Positions 16,953 through 26,739 of a stretch of DNA of 64,000 bases are shown one piece after another. The stretch lies in NCBI RefSeq assembly GCF_028206795.1, contig NZ_JAQLFJ010000001.1, positions 124,001 through 188,000 of the forward strand. The letters are read 5' to 3'. Position numbers and translations under genes: made by a program. A model generated the notes under the pieces. The model was not told where the DNA came from, ran no database searches, and saw only the letters and a list, made by a program, of their open reading frames with translations. This DNA is from Collinsella aerofaciens. Its GTDB lineage: Bacteria; Actinomycetota; Coriobacteriia; Coriobacteriales; Coriobacteriaceae. Within the stretch, counting starts at the first letter, position 1; each line of letters opens with the position of its first letter.

Positions 16953-19292
16953 CTATTTTGCCACTTTGGATCTAAAAGTTCGCAGGCGCAGGGCATTGCT
17001 TACGACGCACACGCTCGACAGGCTCATGGCCGCGGCGCCGAACATCGGCGAGAGCTGCCAACCGGTGAGGGGGAAGAACACGCCCGCCGCCAGCGGAATG
17101 CCGATGCCGTTGTAGAACAGCGCCCAGAACAGGTCCTGCTTGATGTTGCGGATTGTGGCACGTGACAGCTCGATGGCACGGGCGACGTCCATGAGATCGC
17201 TGCGCATGAGTACCACGTCGGCGCCCTCCTTGGCGATGTCGGCGCCGGTGCCGATAGCAAGGCCCACGTCGGCGCGCGCCAGGGCGGGGGAGTCGTTGAT
17301 GCCGTCGCCCACCATGGCGACCTTGCTGCCCGCATCCTGCAGTTCGCGCACGTGGCGCTCCTTGTCGGCGGGGAGGACGTCGGCGATGACCTGTTCGCTG
17401 CTCAGCCCCACGCGGCGGGCGATGGCCTCGGCCGTCACGCGGTTGTCGCCGGTGAGCATGCGCACGTCGACGCCGAGCGAACGCAGCGCGGCGATGGCCT
17501 CGGCGCTCGTCTCTTTGACCTCGTCAGCCACGGCGATGGTACCGACAAGCTCGCTGTTCTTGGCAAAGAACAGCGGTGTCTTGCCTTCGGCGGCGAGCTG
17601 TTCGGCAAGGCCCGCGGGCACGGTAACGCCCAGCTCGTCCATCAGACGCACGTTGCCGGCTGCGATGACATTTTGTCCCTCGCGCGCCGTAACGCCACGA
17701 CCGGGCACGGCGGCAAAGTCCTCGACCATGCGCGCGACAATTCCGCGCGCCTCGCACTCGGCCATAATCGCCTCGGCCAGCGGGTGCTCGCTTGAGCGCT
17801 CCAACGCGGCGGCCAGCTTGAGCAGCGCCTTTTCGCTCATGGCGCGCGAGCCGTCAGCACGCGTGGCTACCACGATATCGGTCACGGCAGGCTTGCCGCG
17901 GGTGACCGTGCCCGTCTTATCGAGCACCACCGTGCCCACGCTGCGCAGATTCTCCAGCGCTTCGGCGCTCTTAAACAGAATGCCCATCTCGGCGCCCTTG
18001 CCGGTGCCCACCATAATGGCGACGGGCGTGGCTAGGCCGAGTGCACACGGACAGCTGATCACCAGCACAGCGACGGCGGAGGTGAGCGCTTCGTTGACGC
18101 TTCCGGTCAGTGTCATCCACGCCAAGAAGGTCACGGTCGAGATCACGAACACCACGGGCACGAACACGCCGGCGACCTTGTCGGCCATGCGGGCGATGGG
18201 CGCCTTGGTGGCGTTGGCGTCCTCGACAAGCTTGATGATCTTGGCGAGCGATGTCTCGGCACCCACACGCGTGGCGCGGAAGGTAAACGAGCCGGTGCGG
18301 TTGACGGTGGCGGCGTTGACGGTGTCACCGGCGGTCTTTTCCACGGGGATGGACTCGCCGGTCAGCGCGCTCTCGTCCACGGCCGAGCTGCCCTCGAGCA
18401 CCACGCCATCGACGGGGATGGACTCGCCGGGGCGTACGCGCAGGATCTGGCCGGGAAGGATGCTGTCGACGTCGACGGTGGTCTCGCTGCCGTCCTCTGC
18501 CACGACGGTCGCGGTCTTGGGCGCCAGGTCGATCAGCGCCTCGATAGCGCCGCCGGTTTTGGACTTGCTGCGCGTCTCGAGGTATTTGCCCACGGTGACG
18601 AGCGACAGGATCGTGCCTGCGCTCTCAAAATACAGATTGTCCATGCCCGTCATCATGGCCTCGTGGACCTGACCCGCGGCTAACTGGTCGGCCATGATGA
18701 ACATGGCGTAGAGCGACCGGGCGATGGAGGCGGTGGCGCCCACGGCGATGAGGGCGTCCATGGTGGGCGCGCCGTGCGCGAGCGATTTAAACCCGTTGAT
18801 AAAGTACGCGTCGTTGACATAGACGATGGGGATGAGCAGGACGAGCTCGGTGAGGGCGAGCGTCATGCTGTGGGTATGGTCGGTGAAGACGCCGGGCAGC
18901 GGCCAGCCAAGCATGTGCCCCATGCCTATGTAGAACAGCGGGATGAGGAATACGATTGAGACGATGAGACGAGTGCGCATGGCAGAGGCGGCGGCCTCCA
19001 GTTTTTTGGTGGGCGACTCCATATGGGCGGCGCCGGACCTGGCTTGCGTACTGCTGCTTTGGGCGGCGTCGGTGCCCGTGCTGACGGGTGAGGCCGAGTA
19101 GCCAGCGCGATCGACGGCGGTGCAGATGTCGTCGGGAGTGACCTGCGCGGGGTCATAGTCGACCATCATGGAGCCGGCGAGCAGATTGACCGCGACGCTC
19201 TCGACGCCGTCGAGCTTGCTCACGGCGCGGTCTACGTGCGCCTGGCAAGCGGCACACGTCATGCCGCCCACATCGAATTTATCTTGAGCCAT
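16953..19292 (-). CDS. copA: Copper-exporting P1B-type ATPase
   Basis: Pumps Cu(I) out of the cytoplasm. The protein is 779 aa with one N-terminal HMA domain (GMTCAAC, Cys13 and Cys16), a Ser/Ala linker, eight predicted membrane segments, the CPC transport motif at 414-416, the phosphorylation motif DKTGT (Asp458) and a C-terminal [10 protein letters not shown] hinge. The start at 19292 (MAQDKFD) follows AGGAG by about 6 nt; an in-frame GTG farther upstream lies in the promoter-operator and is rejected. It is the first gene of the copA-copZ-csoR operon. The promoter spans a CsoR-type palindrome. Confidence 0.97.
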   Translation of the reverse strand: MAQDKFDVGGMTCAACQAHVDRAVSKLDGVESVAVNLLAGSMMVDYDPAQVTPDDICTAVDRAGYSASPVSTGTDAAQSSSTQARSGAAHMESPTKKLEAAASAMRTRLIVSIVFLIPLFYIGMGHMLGWPLPGVFTDHTHSMTLALTELVLLIPIVYVNDAYFINGFKSLAHGAPTMDALIAVGATASIARSLYAMFIMADQLAAGQVHEAMMTGMDNLYFESAGTILSLVTVGKYLETRSKSKTGGAIEALIDLAPKTATVVAEDGSETTVDVDSILPGQILRVRPGESIPVDGVVLEGSSAVDESALTGESIPVEKTAGDTVNAATVNRTGSFTFRATRVGAETSLAKIIKLVEDANATKAPIARMADKVAGVFVPVVFVISTVTFLAWMTLTGSVNEALTSAVAVLVISCPCALGLATPVAIMVGTGKGAEMGILFKSAEALENLRSVGTVVLDKTGTVTRGKPAVTDIVVATRADGSRAMSEKALLKLAAALERSSEHPLAEAIMAECEARGIVARMVEDFAAVPGRGVTAREGQNVIAAGNVRLMDELGVTVPAGLAEQLAAEGKTPLFFAKNSELVGTIAVADEVKETSAEAIAALRSLGVDVRMLTGDNRVTAEAIARRVGLSSEQVIADVLPADKERHVRELQDAGSKVAMVGDGINDSPALARADVGLAIGTGADIAKEGADVVLMRSDLMDVARAIELSRATIRNIKQDLFWALFYNGIGIPLAAGVFFPLTGWQLSPMFGAAAMSLSSVCVVSNALRLRTFRSKVAK

Positions 19293-19339
19293 GGCTTCTC
19301 CTTTCTGTGACGTAGTGTCGGAAATGTTAACCAACCGAT

Positions 19340-19370
19340 ACTATACACCCATACCCCCTGGGGGTGTCCA
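19340..19370 (-). promoter_or_regulatory. copA promoter with CsoR-type operator
   Basis: On the minus strand TGGACA (19365-19370) and TATAGT (19340-19345) flank a 19-bp spacer. The spacer and -35 contain ACCCCCTGGGGGT, the GC-rich palindrome typical of CsoR operators (19353-19365 core). Repressor bound here would block the promoter directly. Confidence 0.75.
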
Positions 19371-19441
19371 GTGCAGAAAAATATATGAGATTTCATTACA
19401 GATGAAGATGGATGGTTGGCCGATGGACCGTCCCTGCCAAA

Positions 19442-19498
19442 CATCTCGATCTGTAACATCTGGACCGGTTTGCCTGCTAGATGTTACAGATCGAGACA
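19442..19498. repeat. Family 1 palindromic element, copy 10
   Basis: Left anchor 19444, right anchor 19484. This is the only copy with a 40-nt instead of 42-nt anchor distance. The arms extend further than usual (ATCT/AGAT pair). Confidence 0.9.
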
Positions 19499-19626
19499 AT
19501 CTCGGAGCAGATGCCCCGGCCATACAACGTAAAACGCCGGGGCGCCCGTGTGGTAAACGTCCCGGCGCATGTTAGGCAGGGTTTGCGAAGCGGTGGGAGG
19601 GAGGAGAAGCCGTCCTCCCGAAATCC

Positions 19627-22600
19627 TTACTCCTGACGACGCTTCTTGTCAGTCAGAAAGACGCCGGCGGCTACGAGCACGACACCTCCGATGACAAACG
19701 TCTCACCGGCGAGCGCAGCATTGTCGCCTGTGGTGGGAAGTGTCGAGTTGGCGGCCGTCTTGGCGTTGCCGGCAGGCGGCTTTCCAGTAACCGGCTTAGC
19801 GGCAGCCTGTGTGATCTTGGCCTGCTCGACCTTCGCCGCCTCTTGCTCCTGGCGGGCGATCTCGTCCTTCAGGGCTTGCTCGGCGGCTACGCGTTTTGCC
19901 TTCGCCTCGTTGTAACCGTTGAGAGCCGCGGTGTAGGCTGGCGTCGCAGCATCAAGGTCTGCCTGAGCGGCATCAAGTGCGGCCTTTGCGTTATGTTCTG
20001 CCTGCTTGGCGGCGACGCACTTGGCAAAGAGGGCATTGAGCGTATCGTTCGCGTTTGCGTCAGAGCCAGTAGCAATGCCGTTTTCGACGTTGATGGACTT
20101 GAGCTTTCCGAGAGTAGCAGCAGCGGCGTCCGATGCGGCCTGAGAATTCTCGACCGCCTGCTCGGCGTTCGCGATGGCATCATTTGCCGTGCTAAGGGCG
20201 ACTCCGGCATCGGTAACTGCTGCGTCGGCCTCCTTCTTGGCCGCCTCGGCGGTGGCAAGATTATCGGCTGCATTGCTCAGGGCGTCGGCACGGGCCTTCT
20301 TTGAAGCAAAGTCGTTTTTCGCCGTGGTCAGATCGCTCGCAGCGTGCCCCGCGGTCGCCGCCTTGGCCTCGGCGTTGTCCTTCGCGGTGTCGAGGGCCTG
20401 CTTTTTGGCAGCCTCGTCGAGCTTCGCCTTTTCGAGAGCGCTCTGGGCAGACGTCTGGGCTGCCGTGGCTTCATCAAGCGCCTGATGGGCCTTGTCGGCT
20501 TTCTCCTGAGCCGCAGCAACATCGGCTGAATACTTGGCAAGTTCCTTCTTTGCATCTTGCAGAGCCTGCTGCTTTACGAGAGTCTCTGCCTTGGCGTCAT
20601 CAACCTTCTTCTGACTCTGAGCGGCTTGCTCTTTCGATGCCTTAAGCTCGGCGCGCTTCTGGTTGACGACCTGCTCTGCGGTCGCCACGTTGCTTTGGGC
20701 GGCTTTGACCTGGTCTTCGGCTTCGGCAACTTTTCCGTTTGCCTTGGCGAGATTCTGCCTTGCTAGGGCAACAGCGGCGGCGGCACTTGCTGTGCTGTCG
20801 TTCTTGGCGGCAAGGTCGCTATTCGCGGCAACAATGCCTTTCTGCTTTTGAGCGACGAGGGTTTCAGCTGCCTTTACGGCATCGGCTTTCGATGCCGCCG
20901 TGCTGCGATTTTGCTCGAGATTTGCTTTCGCGGCGGCAAGGTTGTCGCTGGCCTTGGAGAGGTTTAGCTGATACTGATCAAAGAGATTCTCGAGTTCATC
21001 GATCGAGTATTCTTTCTCGTACGAACCGTAATTGTTGTCGATCTCCAAGACGAACACATACGGCCAAAGGGTTCCGCGCGAGTTGATGCCGTATCCCATG
21101 GTTTTGGCGTCAGGCTGTACGATATTCAAATAGTGGCCGATGGTGCCAAAACCCACGCCTTGGGCTCCGAATTCGGTACCGTGACTCCAGAAAGTCTTCC
21201 AAGCATCTTTGGGGGCAACGTTGCCAAGGCCGGCTTTCGCTGCAGCATCGTCAAATATTTTCTTTTCGCCATCAACCCATTGGTGCGCGATGTTTTCTTT
21301 AGTGCTGAAGTTCCAAGCGGCATTTTCAAATCCGGCATAGTCTGAGTGCCCCTTCGTTGCGTCGGAGTAATTGGAATCAGACTGAGCGATTGCCATTTGC
21401 TCTGCCGTCACCTTAAGCTCGCTAAGGCCGACGCTTTTGCGATATTCATTAATTTCGCGCAGCTTGCCAAACGAAAGCTTGGCGTTGTCGAGTGACGTGC
21501 CGTCTTTTTTATCGCCAATGGTCGTTGGGTTTTTATCGCTCTGCCTATAGATGATGTTTGCAGCGTCATTGGCACCGATGAACTGGTAGAAGCCGATGAC
21601 GCTCTGCGCCTCCGCCGTCGTTGCCTTATCGGTTGCTGCCTTGCACGTATCGTATGCTTTCTGTGCATCGACAACGGCTTGATCGGCGGCCGCCTGGTTT
21701 GCCTTGGCAGTTTCGAGCGCCTTGTCTGCCTGCTCCTTCTCGGCTTTTGCCTGGTCGACTTGTTTCTGAGCGGCCTTTGCCTTCTCCAGTTCGGTAGCAT
21801 GTGCCTGCTTTGCCGAGGTCAACTCCGATTGCGCCGCATCGGCTTTCGTCTGGGCTGCCGTTACATCATTTTCGGCTGCTGCGACTGTCTGCTTCTTGGC
21901 TTCGAGCTCGCTTTCGGCACCGGTGAGGGCGTCCTGCTTGGATGCAACGTCGCTATTTGCCTTAGAAAGGCCTGCTTCGGCAGCCGCCTGCTGCTGCTTC
22001 GCCTGGTCGAGTGCGCTTTGGGCAGCATCGACCTTTGCTTGGGCGGCGTCATACTCCGGGCCCTCGGCGCCTGCCTTTGCGGCCGCCAAATCGGCTTGTG
22101 CGCTGTCATGCGCTGTCTGTGCTGCGACTACCTTACCATCCGCGGCGGTCTTTTCCTGCTGAGCGGAAGCCAGCGTACCTGCCGCTTCGTCGTAAGCGCT
22201 CTGCGCGGCGCTCTGAGCCTGCTGAGCGTCGGCGAGCGCGGAATCGGCAGTGGCCTTCGCAGCCTTTGCTTGGTCCAGAGCGGCCTGCGCATCTGCGGCA
22301 GCCTGCTCGGCGACCTTGATTTCCTCCGGCGTTGCGTTGACGGCTGCCTTCTGGGCTGCCTCGAGCTTTGCCTGCGCATCAGCTGCCGCCTGCTTCGCGG
22401 CATCAAGGGCCTTCGACTTGTCCTCGGCATCGGTCTTGGCTGCATCGAGCTTTCCTTGGGCATCCTTCAGCGTGGCACTGGCGCTGTCGGCCGCCTTGAC
22501 GCTTTCATCGAGCTGGCGAGCATATTCGGCACGCGCGGCGGCCTCTGCCTGCGAATTATCGGAGGCGGAGGCGTCATAGGTGCTTTGTGTGTTGTCGCGG

Positions 22601-22962
22601 GCCGCCTGCTTTTCGGTATAGGGGGCAGCTGCCGTGTCGTAGTCGGATTTGGCGTCTGCCTCGGCAGCCTTTGCGGCGTCGATTGCAGCCTGCAAGTCGG
22701 CAATCTTCTGGGCGTTTGTCTTTACTGCGGAACCTGCCGCCTCGCCGGCGTGGACAGCAAGCGGGGACATGATCGCGTCCTGTGCCGTGGTGTCACTCGC
22801 ATCGTTGGCAAATGCCGAGAACGGCGCGAGCAGCGACGAGCCAGTCATAGCGATGGTGGTTGCCGCGGTGACGGCGAGTCGTGTTGCCTTGTGGCCCGAG
22901 AATGTGGGGCGAGGCTCGGCGACGCCTGAGACTTCCAAGTGTTTAGGTGCGTACTTTGCCAT
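19627..22962 (-). CDS. LPXTG-anchored coiled-coil surface protein with CAP domain
   Basis: A 1111-aa cell-wall protein. Order: a basic N-terminus with a signal-like hydrophobic segment near residues 28-50 (AATTIAMTGSSLLAPFSAFA), a long Ala/Lys/Glu/Asp heptad-rich coiled coil (about 75-440), a globular CAP/SCP-like domain (about 465-640), a second long coiled coil (about 660-1030), a Pro/Ala linker, the sortase motif LPTTGD at 1075-1080, a membrane segment and a KKRRQE tail. CAP features are visible: His in GHSDYAG, Glu in KENIAHQW and His in GHYLNI. The ATG at 22962 follows GGAGA by about 4 nt; a TTG four codons upstream overlaps the ribosome site. Adhesion or cell-wall spacing is plausible; no ligand is known. 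Confidence 0.9.
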   Translation of the reverse strand: MAKYAPKHLEVSGVAEPRPTFSGHKATRLAVTAATTIAMTGSSLLAPFSAFANDASDTTAQDAIMSPLAVHAGEAAGSAVKTNAQKIADLQAAIDAAKAAEADAKSDYDTAAAPYTEKQAARDNTQSTYDASASDNSQAEAAARAEYARQLDESVKAADSASATLKDAQGKLDAAKTDAEDKSKALDAAKQAAADAQAKLEAAQKAAVNATPEEIKVAEQAAADAQAALDQAKAAKATADSALADAQQAQSAAQSAYDEAAGTLASAQQEKTAADGKVVAAQTAHDSAQADLAAAKAGAEGPEYDAAQAKVDAAQSALDQAKQQQAAAEAGLSKANSDVASKQDALTGAESELEAKKQTVAAAENDVTAAQTKADAAQSELTSAKQAHATELEKAKAAQKQVDQAKAEKEQADKALETAKANQAAADQAVVDAQKAYDTCKAATDKATTAEAQSVIGFYQFIGANDAANIIYRQSDKNPTTIGDKKDGTSLDNAKLSFGKLREINEYRKSVGLSELKVTAEQMAIAQSDSNYSDATKGHSDYAGFENAAWNFSTKENIAHQWVDGEKKIFDDAAAKAGLGNVAPKDAWKTFWSHGTEFGAQGVGFGTIGHYLNIVQPDAKTMGYGINSRGTLWPYVFVLEIDNNYGSYEKEYSIDELENLFDQYQLNLSKASDNLAAAKANLEQNRSTAASKADAVKAAETLVAQKQKGIVAANSDLAAKNDSTASAAAAVALARQNLAKANGKVAEAEDQVKAAQSNVATAEQVVNQKRAELKASKEQAAQSQKKVDDAKAETLVKQQALQDAKKELAKYSADVAAAQEKADKAHQALDEATAAQTSAQSALEKAKLDEAAKKQALDTAKDNAEAKAATAGHAASDLTTAKNDFASKKARADALSNAADNLATAEAAKKEADAAVTDAGVALSTANDAIANAEQAVENSQAASDAAAATLGKLKSINVENGIATGSDANANDTLNALFAKCVAAKQAEHNAKAALDAAQADLDAATPAYTAALNGYNEAKAKRVAAEQALKDEIARQEQEAAKVEQAKITQAAAKPVTGKPPAGNAKTAANSTLPTTGDNAALAGETFVIGGVVLVAAGVFLTDKKRRQE

Positions 22963-23028
22963 TTCTTCTCCCAATCGTTGAAGGGGTACCTATGACAATT
23001 TGTACGTTACAACCGCCGAAAGGGTTCC

Positions 23029-23040
23029 TGTTGCGCAACA
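23029..23040. promoter_or_regulatory. Palindrome upstream of surface protein gene
   Basis: TGTTGCGCAACA is a perfect 12-bp palindrome 67 bp before the surface protein start (minus strand). It may be a regulator site; no known consensus is claimed. Confidence 0.35.
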
Positions 23041-23102
23041 TTGGCAAGGAAATGTCGACACACTTGAGTCACATTTATGAGGCGAAGTTCTCGGCAAGCT
23101 AA

Positions 23103-23161
23103 TGTCTCGTTCTGTAACATCTAGGCCTGTATCTGCCGAGCTAATGTTACAGATCGAGACA
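23103..23161. repeat. Family 1 palindromic element, copy 11
   Basis: Left anchor 23105 (TCTCGTTCTGTAAC), right anchor 23147 (42 nt). A single copy between the surface protein gene and the kinase gene, both on the minus strand. Confidence 0.9.
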
Positions 23162-23202
23162 ATTGCCGGGGAGGGGTCCCGTCACGGCAAGACGCCCGCC
23201 GC

Positions 23203-25287
23203 CTAGATACAGAACCCGGGGATCACACAGGTTCGCTTATTTGGCTTGTCCGCAGGCGTTGCGTACGTAAAGACGTCGCCGTCGTGTCCCACACGATTCA
23301 AATAGAGTGTGCCTCCACTCTCCGATGTGTCAGGGCTCACCGTGCGCTCCCACCAGCAGGTGTCCTTGCCCTTCCACTGGCGGACCATCGTCTCGTTCGT
23401 GGAATACGGGCTCACCTTGAGCTCGCGGAAGAGCTGATACTCCTTGCCCTCGCCGTTGTAGATGTCTGCCAGGTAGTGATAGCCCTCGGCAAACGAATCG
23501 GGCGGTTGCGTACCGCACAGCTCGACCATGGCGGGCAGCCAAAGGGTTGCGGGCAACTCGCTCAGACACGATGCACTGTTGGCGGCGCCCACATTGTTCG
23601 AGACCTTCTTGACCCCTTTAATGAGCGCGCGCAACTCGTTGGGCAGCAGCTTAAGGCCGTCGCCGTCGAGCCATTCCCGCAGCTCGCAATCTGCCCAGCC
23701 GGCGCTCGGCGGTTCAGTCGCAGCATCGCGCTCGGCAATACCCGCGTCGAACATAAACGTCAGCCCGGCCTTGCCCGTCCCGTCCAGAAGCTCATCGTGG
23801 CGGATGCCCACAAGCTGAGCGCCGACCTCCAGCCCGTTGGCGAGCTTCACACGCTTGGTGCACGGATAGGGGATATGCCCATCAACGTCGAGCAGGTGGT
23901 AGCGCTTGGCAATCTCGTGTGCCTCGCTACGGGTCTCGGCGGCCTTAATCTTGAGCGAAATCTCCTGCAGCTGAGCCCAGGTGTAGTCGTCAAGCGAACC
24001 GCGGATGCCGTCCAGGTAGTCGGGGATGCCAAAGCCATGGGTTGCCGCCCCGATAACGCCGAGCCCCGCAACGGCTGCAACGACGCCGCCGATGACAAAG
24101 CGACGGCGTGTCATGGCGTCGTGCCGGGCCTGCTCCAAAATCTCTCGCGCGCGCTCGCCGGCGACGTCGACCTTAAGGTGCGCGCCAGAATCGATATCAA
24201 TTGCGGCCTCGTCTCCTGCACCCTCGTGGTCCTCAGATTCTGCAGCGGGGAGGTATGTCGAGAGCACCTCGAGCATCTGCTGCTCGGTAGGGCGATCGCC
24301 CTGTTCGACCGAGATGCCTTTCATGATGATCTGGACAAGCGCTTTGTCGCCCTCGCAGCGCGGCTCGAGCGGCGCCGGTTTGGTCTTGGTCTTTATGAGG
24401 TAGAACGAGCCGGTCGCCGCGGCACCCGTCGACTCGACATCGAACGGTTTGCGACCGCTGTAGAGCTGGTACAGAATGCTCGAAAGCGCATAGACGTCGA
24501 TCGCGGGCGAGCGGCGAAGGGCCGCGATGCCTTCGATATCCTGCGTGAGCATTTCGGGCGCGGCGTATGCGGGCGTGGCAAAGCGCCAGATGTCGGCGCG
24601 CCGGGTGATCGTGTCGTCGCCGAGGGCCATGGTCGCGGAGCCCATGTCGATGAGACAGGGGTCAAAGGAGCAATCGGCAATCTGCTGCTCGAGCGTTCGG
24701 CTGGTGGTGCGGAACATGATATTGGCAGGCGACAGGTCGCGATGGACGACCGGATTCACAAGGCCTTGGGTCATCAAGAGCGCGCGAAGCACAGCGTTTC
24801 CGACGGCGGCGACCATCTGGGTGGTCAGCCCGCCCGAGGCGTCGTGCGGAAGCAAGGGCAGCGCCTGTTTGAGCGAGGTGCCCTCGACCCACTCCATGAG
24901 GATAAGCGGGTCGTCCTCGCACGATCCGTAGCCATAGACGCGCGGAAATCCGCGCAGGTGCGAGACGGTACACAGATGACGGTACTCCTCGAACAGTGCG
25001 GCGGTGTTGGCCAGGTGCGCGGCCGATTGCTCGGCGGAGCGGTCGGGGGCTTGGCCGGAAAGGATGGCGTTGTCCTTGAGTAGCTTGACGGCAAAAACCT
25101 CGCCGCTTGTGTTGGTCGCGCGAAGCACATGTCCGATATTGCCGCTGTCGCGGTATGCCGTCTGAAGAATAAGCGTCATAAACCGGCGTCTGGCGTCGTC
25201 CTCGGCACTGGGGTCGACTGCCACGGCGGTATCGAACGTATCGAGACGGATGAGTTTGTCGCCATAGGCGCTATCGGTAGTATCCAT
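23203..25287 (-). CDS. Transmembrane Ser/Thr kinase with C-terminal sensor-like domain
   Basis: A 694-aa Hanks-type kinase. The ATP-binding Lys is K68 in FAVKLLKD, the catalytic loop is HRDLSPANIMF with Asp184, and the metal motif is DMGS (in place of DFG), followed by an APE-like YAAPEM. A hydrophobic segment near 390-412 (FVIGGVVAAVAGLGVIGAA) leaves about 280 residues outside the cell. That part resembles DUF6273-type domains (WADCELREWLDGDG, SSNNVGAANSAS-like region). The start at 25287 (MDTTDSAYG) follows AAGGAA; upstream codons lie in a palindrome. The FHA gene lies 171 nt upstream on the same strand. DMG instead of DFG is common in some kinases and does not mean inactivity. Substrates are unknown. 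Confidence 0.88.
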   Translation of the reverse strand: MDTTDSAYGDKLIRLDTFDTAVAVDPSAEDDARRRFMTLILQTAYRDSGNIGHVLRATNTSGEVFAVKLLKDNAILSGQAPDRSAEQSAAHLANTAALFEEYRHLCTVSHLRGFPRVYGYGSCEDDPLILMEWVEGTSLKQALPLLPHDASGGLTTQMVAAVGNAVLRALLMTQGLVNPVVHRDLSPANIMFRTTSRTLEQQIADCSFDPCLIDMGSATMALGDDTITRRADIWRFATPAYAAPEMLTQDIEGIAALRRSPAIDVYALSSILYQLYSGRKPFDVESTGAAATGSFYLIKTKTKPAPLEPRCEGDKALVQIIMKGISVEQGDRPTEQQMLEVLSTYLPAAESEDHEGAGDEAAIDIDSGAHLKVDVAGERAREILEQARHDAMTRRRFVIGGVVAAVAGLGVIGAATHGFGIPDYLDGIRGSLDDYTWAQLQEISLKIKAAETRSEAHEIAKRYHLLDVDGHIPYPCTKRVKLANGLEVGAQLVGIRHDELLDGTGKAGLTFMFDAGIAERDAATEPPSAGWADCELREWLDGDGLKLLPNELRALIKGVKKVSNNVGAANSASCLSELPATLWLPAMVELCGTQPPDSFAEGYHYLADIYNGEGKEYQLFRELKVSPYSTNETMVRQWKGKDTCWWERTVSPDTSESGGTLYLNRVGHDGDVFTYATPADKPNKRTCVIPGFCI

Positions 25288-25319
25288 GGCGTTCCTTTGT
25301 CTGGCATGGGTTGCCGCGC

Positions 25320-25380
25320 GTATACGTGGGCAGTGCGGATATCGGTAAAGTACTATGATAGCCGCACTGCCCACGTATAC
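25320..25380. repeat. Perfect 19-bp inverted repeat between FHA and kinase genes
   Basis: Arms 25320-25338 (GTATACGTGGGCAGTGCGG) and 25362-25380 are exact reverse complements around a 23-nt AT-rich centre containing TACTATGATAG. It sits 33 nt upstream of the kinase start, so it may be an operator or an RNA hairpin in the kinase leader. Confidence 0.85.
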
Positions 25381-25426
25381 CGCTGGGTATTGTCGTTTAC
25401 GACGCAGAAGGTAGAAGACAAAAGAC

Positions 25427-25455
25427 GGGCGGTGACCGTCTTTCGATCACCGCCC
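25427..25455 (-). terminator. Terminator after FHA gene
   Basis: On the minus strand GGGCGGTGA/TCACCGCCC forms a 9-bp stem, followed by TCTTTTGTCTTC. It begins 3 nt after the FHA stop. Confidence 0.75.
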
Positions 25456-25458
25456 GCG

Positions 25459-26421
25459 CTAGTCCACAATGACAAGGAATGTCGTGTAGAGACCCAGATG
25501 GAGCCTGTCGCTGTTTTCGATTTCCACCGGGGGATAGATCTTGCCGGGTTCGCGTTGGTCGCGCGGCGGCTCAATCACAATATCGCCGTCGCCCGCGCCC
25601 GATTCGAGCACTGTGCCGTTGGTCGATCCAAGGCCCTGGGCGTACCAGCGTCCACCTTCGAGCCAAATGCGGAGATGCTCGCGCGATGCATCGGTGCCTA
25701 CATCGGTGATGCTGGGCGAGGTTTTGGGCAAGGACCCAATTACCGTGCCGCGCGGATCGCGTGTGAGGGGATGGATTTGCATGTCGGCGCAGTTGTCGGC
25801 ATGGGTTCTGAGCAGACCGAGGTTGGGGGCGACAGTGCGCGGCTGCTCCAGGCTGCTCATAAAGCCACGTCCGACGGTAGTTTCGGTGGTGCCAAAGTGC
25901 CCGCCTGTCTTGCTGTCGCAAAAGCGCTCGACGGTGGCCACGCCTTGGATGGGGTCAGCGAGCGCCCCCGTTGCCACAAAGAGCATAAGGTAAAGCGTAC
26001 TCTTCTCGCGCACGGCATTGCCGTCAAAGTTGTCGATGCGATTGAGGGCATTTGCATATAGGCAGCTGTCCAACTTGTAGCTGGCGAGAGCCGACATCAT
26101 TTCGTTGGCGGCCGGGCCGCGATAGTGCTCGGCGATTGCCTGATAGGCGGACTCGCCGCTGCCGAGCTTGCTGCAGATTGCCGCGGAAAGATTGAGCGTG
26201 GTGATGGCAAAGTCGCTGTAGATGGCGGGCGCGCACTGGTCAGGCTCGCGATGGACGATGTAACGGGTGAGATACGAGCGGTTGGAAGAGCATTTCTCGA
26301 GCAGGGTACTGCCGAGATAAGAGTTTCCATTGATGAGCATTCGGGCGATCTCGAGATGTTTAAGACCGCCGAACGAGCGAATATCGTTATAGAGGACCGA
26401 GCAAGGCGTCTCTGCTGCCAC
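25459..26421 (-). CDS. FHA-domain protein
   Basis: A 320-aa protein with a forkhead-associated domain at the C-terminus (about 225-315), which binds phosphothreonine peptides. The core residues are visible: SREH near residue 243 and GSTNGTVLES near 263. The N-terminal 200 residues are helical and of unknown family. The start is GTG 26421 because AGGAGG lies 5 nt upstream; the TTG-initiated longer frame at 26451 would span that ribosome site. It is followed by a terminator, a 19-bp palindrome and the transmembrane kinase gene, which suggests a phospho-signal reader paired with its writer. Confidence 0.88.
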   Translation of the reverse strand: MAAETPCSVLYNDIRSFGGLKHLEIARMLINGNSYLGSTLLEKCSSNRSYLTRYIVHREPDQCAPAIYSDFAITTLNLSAAICSKLGSGESAYQAIAEHYRGPAANEMMSALASYKLDSCLYANALNRIDNFDGNAVREKSTLYLMLFVATGALADPIQGVATVERFCDSKTGGHFGTTETTVGRGFMSSLEQPRTVAPNLGLLRTHADNCADMQIHPLTRDPRGTVIGSLPKTSPSITDVGTDASREHLRIWLEGGRWYAQGLGSTNGTVLESGAGDGDIVIEPPRDQREPGKIYPPVEIENSDRLHLGLYTTFLVIVD

Positions 26422-26599
26422 GGATACCTCCTTTGATTGCTTCCTAGCCAATATGGCGATAGGAATTAATGGCCCCCGGTGGGCGACGTATTAAATGGCT
26501 GCGCAATATATAGCGTAACCAAAGCAACATTATAGGCCACATGTTCGAAATTGCAGGAAGACTGAGAGATTTGGTTTGGACTGGACGGAAATTCCTCTC

Positions 26600-26658
26600 T
26601 GTCTTGATCTATAACAATTAGGGCCGATTTTACTCGTTAACTGTTACAGATTGAGACG
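26600..26658. repeat. Family 1 palindromic element, copy 12
   Basis: Left anchor 26602 (TCTTGATCTATAAC), right anchor 26644 (42 nt). Inner bases AATTA and TTAACT partly pair. Confidence 0.88.
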
Positions 26659-26680
26659 TTTGTGAGCCGTGTCGACCGTT

Positions 26681-26739
26681 TGTCTCGATCTGTAACACGT
26701 AGAGGAAGATTTGCCCTGTAGATGTTACAGACCGAGACA
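26681..26739. repeat. Family 1 palindromic element, copy 13
   Basis: Left anchor 26683, right anchor 26725 (42 nt), 81 bp after copy 12. Confidence 0.9.

Larger units (their letters stand above)
19293..19626. other. Gap between copA start and surface protein end
   Basis: This 334-bp stretch holds the copA promoter and operator (19340-19370), a family 1 element (19442-19498), a GCCCCGGC/GCCGGGGC hairpin at 19513-19543 and a GGGAGGA/TCCTCCC hairpin at 19599-19619 just after the surface protein gene. Neither hairpin has a T-run on the minus strand, so termination is uncertain. Confidence 0.65.

Noticed and set aside
22963..22974. TTG start adding four residues to the surface protein
   Set aside because: It overlaps the GGAGA ribosome site of the ATG at 22962.
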